DNA of 64,000 nucleotides from Lucinisca nassula (GCA_963580285.1 OY757011.1:205175644-205239643), one strand, 5' to 3'; numbered from the stretch's first letter, positions 45,269 through 55,985 are shown. Notes: generated by a model from the sequence alone, not told the origin. A program made the numbers and translations.

Positions 45269-45570
45269 AAGCCCCTGCCCACAGGGGCTTGAAGAAATAT
45301 ATGGGCTGCATGATGCTTCCACGCAGAGCTGAATCCGACCCGCACACTAGTACTGGTAAACCGCTTAGAGGATCTAAGCCTGTCCAGGAACCGCGGTGTG
45401 AGGCTAATCCATGCTAATAAACCCTATTGGTTTCATTGGGCGACAGGGCTTGAGATGTCATTTCATCTCAATGTCGGGTAAAAGTCCCACAAAATTGGAA
45501 GCAACGTCTCCAAAATGACCTTTAAAGTGTTGACGGGGACGTTAAACCTCAAATCAAACAAACAAAAAAA
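45269..45570 (+). mobile_element. SINE-1 with 14-bp target duplication
   Basis: CTGCGACCATTTAT at 45255-45268 is repeated at 45571-45584, flanking a 302-bp SINE-1 that ends in a CAAACAAAC plus A-run tail. This shows retroposition and fixes the family ends: head AAGCCCCTGCCCACAGGGGC, tail A-rich. Confidence 0.85.
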
Positions 45571-45615
45571 CTGCGACCATTTATCATCTCACGTCTCACT
45601 GTTGATATTCTTCAG

Positions 45616-45828
45616 ATCTCAGCACCTACAGCTAGATCATTTGTTGTCGGTAACTTGAGGCCGTACACCAAGTACAAACTCCGAGTGATTGCCGTCAACA
45701 TAGTGGGCAGGAGTGATGCTAGCGAGCCCAGCAGGGAGTTCCAGACATTGCAGGCTGCCCCCGGGATACCCCCAGGGAGTGTTACTGTGAGAGCACTGAA
45801 TGCTACAGCCCTCAGGGTCAGCTGGACT
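45616..45828 (+). CDS. sdk: sdk exon 12 of window: end of FNIII 5 and start of FNIII 6
   Basis: Acceptor GATATTCTTCAG, donor GTAAGT, 213 bp (71 codons), phase 0 at both ends. It reads ISAPTARSFVVGNLRPYTKY, then KLRVIAVNIVGRSDASEPSR, closing FNIII 5. The linker FQTLQAAPGIPPGSVTVRAL leads into NATALRVSWT, the first strands of FNIII 6. Exon borders here are out of step with domain borders. A SINE-1 copy with a 14-bp target duplication ends 32 bp upstream of the acceptor. Confidence 0.92.
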
Positions 45829-45868
45829 GTAAGTAGATACTTGTTTTTATCAGCAGCTATATACATTT

Positions 45869-46092
45869 TTACCCTTATACCACTGAACAACCTCAACCTT
45901 TGCAAACAGTGTAGATCCAGATCAGATGGCTTCTGGTGAACAGATGGCTTCTGGTGAAGCCATCTGATCTGGATCTACACTTTTTGCCATTCAGTTTGTG
46001 AATTTAAATGAATAAATTACATTGAGTAATTTGATTGGTTGAAATGTTAATTAGTGTAGCTAAATTGATTTATGCAGCAGGATAAGGGTTAA
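45869..46092 (+). repeat. P2 MITE
   Basis: TTACCCTTATACCACTGAAC to AGCAGGATAAGGGTTAA. The loop region GATGGCTTCTGGTGAACAGA is partly duplicated. Starts 40 bp after the exon 12 donor. Confidence 0.75.
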
Positions 46093-46281
46093 TTCATTTT
46101 AGTTGGGAAACTCCAAATGAGACACTGGTAAACAAATCAGATACTACACAATATTTGCAAAACAGCTATTTTCTTGACAAATTTCTGAAAAAAAAAAGCT
46201 CAGCCTGTCAACCCTAAATTTGGAAATGGACTCCTGCTATATATAAGGTGGAAGATTCCAGTCAGTACAAAATGGGTTAAA
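46093..46281 (-). repeat. P3 MITE, degenerate
   Basis: GACTCCTGCTATATATAAGG, GGAAGATTCCAGTCAGTACA and AAATGGGTTAA on the right. The core is lost. Confidence 0.6.
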
Positions 46282-46432
46282 TTTGCCATGAATAGGAACA
46301 GTTAACGTGGGTATTTTCGGATAATTGAACATTTTTTTTTTCTCAATTCTCCATACAATATGTGCTATTTGGCAGCAAGGAATACACCACAGAACTTAAA
46401 AACCTATATTATGGGTATTCATTAGAACTGCC

Positions 46433-46735
46433 TGGGCCCCCACGCATCAGGGCTTGAAGAAATATATGGGCTGCACGATGCTTCCACGCAGAGCTGAAAC
46501 TGACCCACACGAGTACTGATAAACTGCTTAGAGGATCTAAGCCTGCCCAGGTAAAGTGGTGCGAGTTAGACCGTCCATGCTTATTAACCCTATTGGTTTC
46601 ATTAGGCGACAGGGCTTGAGATGTCAGTTCATCTCGATGTCAGGTAAAAGTCCCACAAAATTGGAAGCAATGTCTCCAAAATGGCCTTTACAGTGTTGAC
46701 AGGGACATTAAACCTCAAATCAATAAAATAAAGAA
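46433..46735 (+). mobile_element. SINE-1 copy inserted in a P7 palindrome
   Basis: The full set of SINE-1 anchors from GCATCAGGGCTTGAAGAAAT to AAACCTCAAATCAATAAAAT. To its left 46401-46432 is the left arm of a P7 palindrome (ATGGGTATTCATTAGAACTG) whose right arm is missing. Confidence 0.7.
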
Positions 46736-46953
46736 TTGAAGTTCTGTTTATGCCCATATTACATGTGTGTGGGCAGAAACTGCTTTTGCAAAACCTTGTT
46801 AGGCACTTGAACATTTACATTTTATAATTATGCCATGGACTTTTCCATTTTCAGAAAAAAAATAGACATTATATTGCCTAACAGCTACTTTCTTGTTGAA
46901 ACATTAAGGATTGGTCCACTTTAGAAGCTCATGGGTGTGATCTAGGTGGTCAT

Positions 46954-48945
46954 TATACCCCCGGCATACGGAGTATGCCATGGGGGATATATAGTTTTCG
47001 TATTTTCTGTGCATGTGTGTGTGTTAACATTTTCGTGTCCGCTCCATAACTTTTAAACGGCTTGACATATTTTCATGAAACTTCACATAAATGTTAAACA
47101 CTATGAGACAACGTGCAGAACACATGAACCGTAACTCTTGCTTTCCTACTTTCAGAGTTATTGCCCTTTGAATATTGAAAATGGCCATTTTTAGCTCGTC
47201 TGTTTTTTGAAAAAAAACTTTCGAGCTATTGTCATCACTCCGGCGTCTGCGTTGTCGTCCTGCGTCGTCCTGAGTCGTCCTGCGTCGTTCCAAAAAAACT
47301 TAACCTTGGCTATAACTTAAAAAGTATTAGACCTAGCCTCATGAAACTTCATACACACACTCATCATCACAAGAGCTACATTTTGACCAAGGACCATAAC
47401 AACATTGTTGATTTTGGCTGAATTATCTCCCCTTTTCCAATTTTTTTCTGAAACACATTTTTTGCTCTCATTTTAATACTATTCACAACAGAGCCTTCAG
47501 ACTTCACATGAATGTTCCTTGGGACAAGACCTTTTCAGTGATACCACACTTTTTGATCTGTGACCTTGACCTTTGAACTTTGACCTATTTTTCGAAAATT
47601 TAACCGAAAACCTTAACCTTGACCATATTTCCAAAAGTATTTGGCCTACCTTCATGAAACTTCATACACATACTCACCATCACAAGAGCTACATTCCCTA
47701 CAAGTTTTATAACTCCATCTTGCAATTTGATTGAATTATCTCCCCTTTTCTCTCCGTTTTTTTTTAAATTGTTTTTGTCTCTTATTTCAATACTATTCAC
47801 AACAGAGCCTTCCAACTTCACATGAATGTTCCTTGGGACAAGACCTTTTCAGTCATACCACGCTTTTTGACCTGTGACCTTGACCTTTGAACTTTGACCT
47901 ATTTTTCGAAAAATTAACCAAAAAACTTAACCTTGACCATATTTCCAAAAGTATTTGGCCTACCTTCATGAAACTTCATACACATACTCACCATCACAAG
48001 AGCTACATTCCCTACAAGTTTTATAACTCCATCTTGCAATTTGATTTGACTTAGAACTTTTGTTTTCTAAAAGAAACTGCAGACGAGCGTTGGCACCAGC
48101 TTGCGGTGCTCTTGTTACCATTCACCTGTGTCCGCTCTGTAACTTTCAAACCGTTTGTGATAATTTCATGAAACTTCAAACAAATGTAAAACACAATAAT
48201 AGGATGGGCAGAACACAAGAACCATAACTCTGGTTTGCATGCTTTATGAATTATTTCTCGTTGAACATACTTGAATTATTTGTCTTTGAACATAGTAAAT
48301 TATGTGTCTGTTAACATCTTCATGTCCGCTCCATAACTTTTGAACGGCTTGACATATTTACATGAAACTTCACGCAAATGTTAAACACCATGAGACGACA
48401 TGCAGAACACATGCACCATAACTCTTGCTTTTCTACTTTCAGAGTTATTGCCCTTTGAATATTATAACTTGCAATTTTTACCATACACTTTTGTCTGCTC
48501 TGTAACTTTAAAACTGTTTGAGATATTTCATGAAACTTCAAACAAATGTAAAGCAAGATAATAGGATGGGTAGAACACAAGAACCATAAATCTGGTTTGC
48601 ATGCTTTATGAATTATTTCTCTTTGAAGATTGTAAATTATGTGTCTGCTAACATCTTCGTGTCTTCTCTATTACTTTCAAACGGCTTGACATATTTTCAT
48701 GAAACTCCACACGAACGTTGAACACCATAAGATGACGTGCAGAACACATGAACCATAACTCTTGCTTTCCTACTTTCAGAGTTATTGCCCTTTGAATATT
48801 GAAAATGGCCATTTCAACCATACACTTGTGTCCGCTCTGTAACTTTCAAACCGTTCGCGATAATTTCATGAAACATCAAACAAATGTAAAGCACAATAAT
48901 AGGATAGGCAGAACACAAGAACCATAACTCTGGTATCAGTTTTCT
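46954..48945 (+). mobile_element. HEL-E element interrupted by HEL-G
   Basis: The 5' end is TATACCCCCGGCATACGGAG with partner CATGGGGGATATATAG. The array has phrases CATGAAACTTCACATAAATG, CTTTCAGAGTTATTGCCCTT and TGTCCGCTCTGTAACTTTCA. No hairpin 3' end is recognised. The HEL-G element at 47192 sits inside a repeat unit. Confidence 0.6.
47192..48114 (+). mobile_element. HEL-G element, complete, nested
   Basis: The 5' end is TAGCTCGTCTG, with GAGCTATTGTCATCA and a GTCGTCC run. The body has two long repeats with CTTAACCTTGACCATATTTC, ACCATCACAAGAGCTACATT and TGAATGTTCCTTGGGACAAG. The 3' end is CAGACGAGCGTTGG (inverse of the 5' motif), hairpin GGCACCAGCTTGCGGTGC and TCTTG. The host reads ATGGCCATTTT before and TACCATTCAC after; an uninterrupted host unit at 48475 reads CAATTTTTACCATACAC. 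Confidence 0.75.
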
Positions 48946-49104
48946 TCATTTTTGCTCAAAAGATGGTTGTATGAACTTGACTGTATGTTTCTTTGGCTCA
49001 TGTTTTACTGATGGCTGTAGCGGGGGTATTAGTGAGCATATACTCACTTGATTGTCTAGTTTAACATGTAGGAGTTGGACCCTAGATGCTTGTACTACAC
49101 ATGT

Positions 49105-49252
49105 CCGTCTTAATTCAGCTGTAGGGGATAAGTGCAGATGGGATTGCAAACAGTGTAGACCCTGATCAGACTGCTCCTTGAGGAGCAGTCTGATCTGGGT
49201 CTGCACTGTTTGCTCTGGCCTGCCTGTCCCAATACTTAGGATCATTACGGCA
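49105..49252 (+). repeat. P5 repeat, copy 3, upstream of exon 13 (left arm lost)
   Basis: GTGCAGATGGGATTGCAAAC, the core with GACTGCTCCTTGAGGAGC, then CCCAATACTTAGGATCATTA. Ends about 22 bp before exon 13. Confidence 0.75.
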
Positions 49253-49274
49253 TACACTCTGCATGTATTTGTAG

Positions 49275-49506
49275 CCATTGTCAAAGACAGAGTGGAATGG
49301 AGCAGCACGAGGATACAAAGTCTTCTACAAGATGCTTGCGGGGCTTATCTTTATTCCTAAAGTCCTTGATAATGGTGTGAATTTGGACAGTACCATACTG
49401 GCTGGTCTAGAGGAGTGGATGGAATATGAAGTAAAAATGATAGCATTTAATGATGTAGGAGACAGTGTATTCAGCCCTGTTACAGTTGAGAGGACTAGGG
49501 AATCAG
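49275..49506 (+). CDS. sdk: sdk exon 13 of window: rest of FNIII 6
   Basis: Acceptor TATTTGTAG is chosen because it gives phase 0 and the continuous reading WT|PLSKTEWNGAARGYKVFYK. It continues with a stretch rich in hydrophobic residues, then NLDSTILAGLEEWMEYEVKM, IAFNDVGDSVFSPVTVERTR and ESG. Donor GTAAAA, phase 1. The pyrimidine tract is weak. A P5 repeat ends about 22 bp upstream, the closest of the five. Confidence 0.88.
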
Positions 49507-49594
49507 GTAAAAATAAAAAATTTTATCATCACATGAACAAGTCCAGGAACTGAAACCTCACCCCCAGAAAAAACAACAACACTTTTTACAGAGA

Positions 49595-49682
49595 GTTCCA
49601 AGACATAGGTTGTGGGTATTTGTTAGAACCGCCTCAATGAGGTGATTCTAACAAGCACCCACAACCTACTTTTGGAGTATAG
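49595..49682. repeat. P7 short palindromic MITE
   Basis: AGGTTGTGGGTATTTGTTAG and CTAACAAGCACCCACAACCT around CCTCAATGAGG. Confidence 0.7.
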
Positions 49683-49896
49683 AAAAGAAAGATATGCTAA
49701 ATATTCATGGGAAAAGGTAGCCATTTGGAGAAATGAAAGAGTGCACTTTGTCACAAGGCTGTGTTATCATAAAGTTTCTGTGATCCTTGAGCACATTTTA
49801 ATATTGTTTGAAATTGAAAGACTATGGAATGGACATGTTAGGTAATCTATGCAGTCTTTTAAATTTTAGTTCCATTTATAAACAGCCTCTCTTAAT

Positions 49897-50059
49897 TAAC
49901 CCTTATCTTGCTGTTAACGACAACCCCTATCTTTGCAAAAAGTGTAGATCCAGATCAGATGGCTTCTTCAGAAGCCATCTGATCTGGATCTACACTGTTT
50001 GGCATTTAGTTTAGGAATTTGTTGCAATAAATTACATCAAATGATTTGATTGGTTGATA
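49897..50059 (+). repeat. P2 MITE, left part, split by a transposon
   Basis: TTAACCCTTATCTTGCTGTT, core, then AAATGATTTGATTGGTTGATA. It continues at 53206 with TTGATAGACAGAAATGGGTG. Confidence 0.85.
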
Positions 50060-53000
50060 CAGGCTTTCAAGTAGTCCTACTTTTTCCTACTTTTCCTACT
50101 TTTTTGGTCTCTTCCTACTTTGTTCCTACTTTTTCCAGAAAAACTCCTACTTCTCCTACTTTTTTGATTTGTTCAAAAACTAAGATCCCAAATAAATAAA
50201 TAAACAAATAAAGCATTTTAAAGTATAGCATGTATCTCAAACTATTTGTAGAATGCATCTTGTTATGTGACATATGTACTGATGATCATCGACATTCATC
50301 TGCTGTTTTTAGCTGTACCACTGATTGGAATATGTTGATGTAAAGCAAAACTGCAATGACCATCTACAGTTTTGTCTTGTTGAACATGACAAGAATTTTT
50401 GCAGTCAGTAGTGTAGTGATGCTTTAACTAAATGACCAACTGGAGCTCAGTCTTGTTGAGAATGGTAGAAAATTCACTACAGCAATGCTTTGATGCCCTT
50501 TAGAACTGCTGTAACAAACTGTTTTGTCTTGTTTAGCATTACAGAAATTCATTGTAGCAGTCCAGTGATGCCTTAACTTGCAGTGACCAGCTATAACTCT
50601 GTCTTGTTAGCATGACAAACATTCACTTCAGCAGTGCAGTGATGCAGTAACCAGCTTGAGCTTTGTCTTGTTTAGCATGATAAAAATTCATTGCAGCAAT
50701 GCTTTGATGCCTCAACCGCATTACCAAGCTAGAGCTCTGTCTTGTTAAGCATGGCAGGAGTTCATAGCAGCAATGCTTTGATACCATGGCTTTGATGCCT
50801 TACTAGAGCTCTTGTCTTGTTTAGTTGCTTTGACACCTTAACTGCAGTGATCAACTGGATCTCTGTCTTTAGCACAAGAGGAATTCATTTCAGCAGTGCT
50901 GTGATGCCTTAACTGCAGTGACAAATTAGAGTTCTGTCTTGTTTAGCTTGATAGAAATTCATTGTAGCAGCCATGCTCTTATGCCATCTAGAGCTATGTC
51001 TTGTTGAGCATGACAGAAATACATTACATCAGTGCTCTGTCAGATGACTAAACTGCAGAGACCCACTGGAGCTCAGTCTTGTTGAGCAAGACAGAAATTC
51101 ATTGCAGCAATGCTGGGATGCCTTGACTGCAGTGTTCAACTAGAGTTCTGTCTTGAGCATGAAAGGGATACACTGCAGCAGTATACTGTGATGCCTTAAC
51201 TGCAGTTACCCACTAGGGTTCTGTCGTGTTGAGCATGGCAGCAATTTATTGCAGCATTTGTGGTGCCTTAACTGAGTTACCAACTAGAGCTCTGACTTTT
51301 TGAGCATGACAGAAATTCATTGCAGCAGTGCTGCTTAAATCTGCCTTAAATGCAGTGACCAACTAGAATTATTGTCTTGATAAGTATGAAAGTAATTCAT
51401 TGTTGCCATGCTTTGATGCATTTAACTGCAATGACCATTTAGAGTTCTGTCTTGTTGAGTATGACAGGAATTCATTGCAGCAGTGCTGTGTTGCCTTAAT
51501 TGACGTTACCAACTAGAGTTCTGTCTTATTGAGCATGACAGGAATTCATTACAGTGGTGCTGTGTTGCCTTAATTGAAGTGACCAACTAGAGTTCCGTCT
51601 TGTTGAGCATGGAAGGTGTTGCCTTAATTGAAGTGATCAACTAGAGCTGTGTCTTGTTTAGCATGACAGAAAACCATTGAAGCAGTGCTAGGATTCCTTA
51701 ACTGCAGTTAAATATCTGAGATCTGTCTTATGGTGGATGACAGGAATTCAAAGCAGCAGTAATGCAATGTCTTAACTGCAGTGATATGCCACCAGATCTT
51801 CCTTGTCTACCATGACAGAAATTCATTGCAGCAGTGCTGTGATGACTGGAGTGACCAACTAGAGCTCTGTCTTGTTTAGCATGACAGAAATTCATTGCAG
51901 CAATGCTGTGATGACTGAAGTAACCAACTAGAGCTCTGTCTTGTTTAGCATGACAGAAATTCATTGCAGTATTGCTGTGATGTCTGGAGTGACCAACAAG
52001 AGCCCTGTCTTGTTTAGCATGACAGAAATTCATTGCAGCAATGCTGTGATGACTAGAGTGACTAATTAGAGCTCTGTCTTGTTTAGCATGACAGAAATTC
52101 ATTGCGCAATGCTGTGATGACTGAAGTGACCAACTAGAGCTCTGTCTGGTTTAGCATGATAGAAACTCATTGCAGCAATGCTATGATGACTGAAGCGACC
52201 AACTAGAGATCTGTCTTGTGTAGGATGAAAGACATTCATTGCAGCAATGCTGTGATGTCTGAAGTGACTAACTAGTGCCCTGTCTTGTTTAGCATTACAG
52301 AAATTCATTGCAGCAATGCTGTGATGACTGGAGTGACCAACTAGAGCTCTGACAGAAATTCATTGCAGCAATGCTGTGATGACTGAAGTGACCAACTAGA
52401 GCCCTGTCTTGTTTTGGCATGACAGAAATTCATTGCAGCAATGCTGTGATGACTGAAGTGACCAACTAGAGCTCTGTCTTGTTTTGGCATGACAGAAATT
52501 CATTGCAGCAATGCTGTGCTGACTGAAGTGACCAACTAGAGCTCTGTCTTGTTTAGCATGACAGAAATTCATTGCAGCAATGCTGTGATGACTGAATTGA
52601 CCAACTAGAGCTCTGTCTTGTTTTGGCATGACAGAAATTAATTGCAGCAATGCTGTGATGACTGAAGTGACAAACTAGAGCTCTGTCTTGTTTAGCATGA
52701 CAGAAATGCATTGTAGCAATGCTTTAAAGCCTTGACTTCAGTGAGCAACTTAAATGCTGTCTTATTTTGCATTACAGGAATTCATTGTAGCAGAGCTATG
52801 ATGCCTTCACCTGGACAACTTGTAGCTGATGCTTCTCACAAATTAATATTTTGTCATAGGTGTATGTCAATATCTAGGTATATATATCTGCCAGTGGCAA
52901 TCTCTTGACAAAAGCATTGGAAGTTCAGGCTGCAGGCATGAATAACTGTACTAGATGGGTTAGCCACTAACATTTTACAGGTGCCTGCTAACTTTTATGT

Positions 53001-53205
53001 AAAAAACATTATACTCTAATGCACAAATAAAACTGCCCAAAATGAAAAACTGATAAAATGTGAGAAATATGGAGGTATGTTCGTGTCCGTTAGCTCCTAC
53101 TTTTTATATCAGGTTCCTACTTTTTTCCTACTTTTCTCCTACTTTTTGATATCTCAGGCTCCTACTTTTCTCCTACTTTTTCACCAGGAGTCACTTGAAA
53201 GCCTG
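50060..53205. mobile_element. 3.15-kb TIR transposon carrying a minisatellite
   Basis: The left end CAGGCTTTCAAGT and right end ACTTGAAAGCCTG are perfect 13-bp inverted repeats. TTGATA at 50054-50059 is repeated at 53206-53211, a 6-bp target duplication inside a P2 MITE whose intact form is known from many copies. Next to each end lies a cluster of CCTACTTTTT words in the same orientation (50091-50165 and 53095-53185). The interior is mostly the 69-bp array. No transposase is seen, so it is non-autonomous. Superfamily unassigned; a 6-bp duplication does not fit the common hAT (8 bp) or Mariner (TA) patterns. Confidence 0.85.
50310..52830. repeat. 69-bp minisatellite array
   Basis: The anchor CCAACTAGAG recurs at 51855 and 51924, then CCAACAAGAG at 51993, a period of 69 bp. 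Consensus phrases: CTCTGTCTTGTTTAGCATGA, CAGAAATTCATTGCAGCAAT, GCTGTGATGACTGAAGTGAC. About 36 units; those between 51830 and 52690 are the most alike, while units to the left are strongly diverged and vary in length. Confidence 0.85.
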
Positions 53206-53262
53206 TTGATAGACAGAAATGGGTGTGGCTTAAATGAATATTCAGCAAGAGAAGGGTTGATA
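53206..53262 (+). repeat. P2 MITE, right part
   Basis: TTGATAGACAGAAATGGGTG, AATGAATATTCAGCAAGAGA and AGGGTTGA complete the copy begun at 49897. Confidence 0.85.
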
Positions 53263-53469
53263 CTCACCATGCTAAATATTTCACTATTCGAAGATCTCCC
53301 TGATTTTGAGCCATTTGTGTTACATTATTTCAATTATTACCATGGAGTCAGAAGTAGAATGGAAAACAGTATAGATCCTGATCAGCTCAAGAAGCCAGTT
53401 GATCTGAATCTATACTGTTTTCAAAAGAGGATTTGACTCGAGCTTCGGGACAAAGGACAGTTGCAATCT

Positions 53470-53718
53470 GGGGCCAGTTGTTTAAAACTAACGACGTCGT
53501 TAGTTAATGTATCGTTAAAACTTTTATCATTAAATATGGCAAATATGCTAAAATTTTTGCTGAAAAAAATGTGAGCAGCTTTTGCGCATGCAAAAGCTGC
53601 TCACATTTTTTCAGCAAAAATACCAATTTTTTTTCGATATTTTTCTTGCTAGAACAGTTAACAATTTGACCACTAACGAGCTCGTTAAGCTAACAATGCT
53701 TTGAACAACTGGCCCCTG
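53470..53718. repeat. P4 palindromic MITE, complete
   Basis: Ends TGGGGCCAGTTGTTTAAA and TTTGAACAACTGGCCCC. The inner palindrome GTGAGCAGCTTTTGCGCATG is answered by GCAAAAGCTGCTCAC. The two arms are an almost perfect foldback. Confidence 0.8.
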
Positions 53719-53984
53719 TTGTGCAATATAATGTAGTATTAAATGTTTAAAGTTATCTGTAGGGATTGTATGCTTCCTAATCTGGACCTATGCAGTCCAC
53801 TCTTTGAGGAGGAAAGAATTTTCTCTGAAGAACAAAATATTTCTACTTCCCTCTAAAAGAAGATCCTGTTGGGAAGGGAACAGAAGATTTTTGAAAGATG
53901 ATCTAGCCCTACTCGTAGAACTATTTTTTCTGTCCTGAAATGTAGTTTTTGAATAAGTGTATACATGTATGCTGTAAAAATCCT

Positions 53985-54183
53985 AAAAATTCTGACGCCT
54001 TGAGGACGTTCTGTCATTCTCCTATAGTTGTATCAATTTTGGTTCACAATCCAGCAAGAAGTCCAAAAAGTGAAGACAGAATGGCAGATAGTGTAGACCC
54101 TGATCAGACTGCTCCTTTAGGAGCAGTCTGATCTGGGTCTTCACTGTTTGCTAAGGCCTGTCTTACCCAAACCTAGAATCATT
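53985..54183 (+). repeat. P5 repeat, copy 4, upstream of exon 14
   Basis: CGCCTTGAGGACGTTCTGTC, GTTCACAATCCAGCAAGAAG, the core with GACTGCTCCTTTAGGAGC and CTAAGGCCTGTCTTACCCAA. Ends about 54 bp before exon 14. Confidence 0.75.
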
Positions 54184-54237
54184 ACCATAGTGCTTGCATC
54201 TCAGGGACTTGTTATAATAGAATTTCTTACTTTACAG

Positions 54238-54353
54238 TGCCAAGTGCTGGGCCAACCAATGTCTCAGCAACTGTATTGGGTTCAACAAGGGTCGAGGTGA
54301 GCTGGCATGAAGTGGCAAAATTGGACCAGAATGGTTTGATTCAGGGATATAAG
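54238..54353 (+). CDS. sdk: sdk exon 14 of window: first half of FNIII 7
   Basis: Acceptor CTTACTTTACAG, donor GTGAGT. Phase 1 in, phase 0 out. It reads VPSAGPTNVSATVLGSTRVE, then VSWHEVAKLDQNGLIQGYK, with the FNIII tryptophan, the N-G-x-I-x-G-Y turn and an NVS sequon. A P5 repeat ends about 54 bp upstream. Confidence 0.9.
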
Positions 54354-54409
54354 GTGAGTCAAAAAGTTTTAAACATTTCTACAGAATCATAACTCCAGAA
54401 AGGTGGGAA

Positions 54410-54606
54410 AAACAAGGAAAACCAACCTGCTGAACACAACTCATACCTTAGCAAACAGCTTAGATCCAGTTCAGAAGCCATCTGATCAGAATCTACTATC
54501 ATGCAGTTTGTGAATTGAATGAATACATTACATTAAGTAATTTGATTGGTTGATAGTCAGCAGAGGGTGTGGCTGAATTAATTTTTTCATCAGGATAAAG
54601 GTTAAG
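54410..54606 (+). repeat. P2 MITE, degenerate
   Basis: CAACCTGCTGAACACAACTC, CTTAGATCCAGTTCAGAAGC, TACATTAAGTAATTTGATTG and ATCAGGATAAAGGTTAA. Half of the core hairpin is deleted. Confidence 0.6.
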
Positions 54607-54791
54607 GAATAGTTTTCCTTTATTCTGAGAAGAAACATATGTTGGTGATAATTGGATAGAGGAGATTCTTACAAGTACCCAAAATGAAAAGTAGCCAGCA
54701 ACTATAGCATTGTAGTATCTGAGCAGTGGAAACAAAGGCACAGGCTGAACTGAATCTTTTTTGCTGCATATATAATAAAAGTAATCATATG

Positions 54792-55004
54792 TTAACCCTT
54801 ATCTTGCTGAATATTCATTTAAGCCACACCCATTTCTGTCTATCAACCAATCAAATTACTTGATGCAATTTATTGCTACAAATTCATAAACTGAATGCCA
54901 AACAGTGTAGATCCTGATTAGATGGCTTCTTCAGAAGCCATCTGATCTGGATCTACACTGTTTGCAAAGATAGGGGTTGTCGTGAACAGCAAGATAAGGG
55001 TTAA
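54792..55004 (-). repeat. P2 MITE, reverse orientation, complete
   Basis: TTAACCCTTATCTTGCTGAA, then AAGCCACACCCATTTCTGTC on the left and ACAGCAAGATAAGGGTTAA on the right. This is the mirror of the + copies. Confidence 0.8.
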
Positions 55005-55014
55005 CTTGAACAAA

Positions 55015-55262
55015 CAGTGGGTCTGTTTGGCCTAGTGGGTAAGAGTATGGTTTCCTAATCATCAGGTCTCTCACCAATTTGTGTTCCTGCATCACTCAGG
55101 TCACATGTGAGAAGTTATTAGGCTGCAAAAGATGGTCAGGTGTTTTTGTTCAGGGTACTCTCATTTTTTGCCAACCCCTGATTAACAATCAGCTTGTAAT
55201 AAGTGAAATAATCTTGAAAGGACAGTAAAACCAAATGTAAACAAAGTAAAAAGAATAAATAA
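55015..55262 (+). mobile_element. SINE-3, tRNA-derived
   Basis: The head TTTGGCCTAGTGGGTAAGAG is A-box-like and ATCATCAGGTCTCTCACCAA follows. The B-box region is degraded. The tail has TGAAATAATCTTGAAAGGAC and AGTAAAACCAAATG. It matches the minus-strand copy at 60480. Confidence 0.65.
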
Positions 55263-55366
55263 ACAAAAATGAAGCATGAACAAATTGTCTGTGTGTTTCA
55301 ATCCATTTTCTTTTTTGTCTCATATGTTGCTTTCAGAAGTTTAAGACAGTTTCTATTGATTTACAG

Positions 55367-55556
55367 GTTCAGTATGAGTCCAGAGTGGAATCTATTCCTC
55401 CCGAGTTACAAGATGTTGCAGGGGGAGACACCACAAGTGTTGTGTTACAGAACCTAAGGAAGTTTGTACAGTATGAGATCCGTGTACTGGCCCACACTAG
55501 AATGGGAGATGGTGTACTCAGTAGTCCAGAAGTTGTAGTGAAGACAGATGAAGATG
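55367..55556 (+). CDS. sdk: sdk exon 15 of window: second half of FNIII 7
   Basis: Acceptor TTGATTTACAG, donor GTAGGC. Phase 0 in, phase 1 out. It reads VQYESRVESIPPELQDVAGG, DTTSVVLQNLRKFVQYEIRV, then LAHTRMGDGVLSSPEVVVKT with DEDG at the end. The N-L-R-K-F-x-x-Y-E-I-R-V motif followed by G-D-G is standard for these domains. Confidence 0.9.
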
Positions 55557-55632
55557 GTAGGCATAACTTCAGATGTGGCATTGTAACAAAGATAATTAAG
55601 AAAGATTATTCCTGCTTTTTAGTTATAAATTT

Positions 55633-55697
55633 ACATCATGGGTACTTATTAGACTCCTCTTGTTGAGGTTACTCTGACAAATACCCACAGCATAAGT
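55633..55697. repeat. P7 palindrome, diverged
   Basis: ATGGGTACTTATTAGACTCC with a partial return CTGACAAATACCCACAGCAT. Confidence 0.55.
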
Positions 55698-55902
55698 TTA
55701 ACCCATTTAGTACCAGAAATCCCAATACAGGTACCCTGGCAAACAGTGCAGGCCAAGATCAGATGCCCTAGGGCCTACACTGTTTGTAAAACATTCAGCC
55801 TGTTTCCAAATAGATTTTGAAGAAAGCACAACCTGACACCCCTAAATTTTGACATCTGCTATATATAAGAAGGAAGATTCTATTCGGTACAAAAAGGGTT
55901 AA
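55698..55902 (-). repeat. P3 MITE, reverse
   Basis: TTTAACCCATTTAGTACCAG and TTCGGTACAAAAAGGGTTAA. The core return arm is shortened. Confidence 0.7.
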
Positions 55903-55985
55903 ATGGAGGAAAAATATCCCCAGATTGTTCTTCATATACCTCCTTATCTGGAGCTATTGGTAGATCACTGTTGTAAGTAAAATAT

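Noticed and set aside
48946..49308. 120-residue minus-strand open frame upstream of exon 13
   Set aside because: Mostly P5 repeat read backwards, running into exon 13 antisense. No family resemblance.
50310..52830. CRISPR-like direct repeats
   Set aside because: Units are contiguous 69-bp tandem repeats without unique spacers, inside a eukaryotic transposon.
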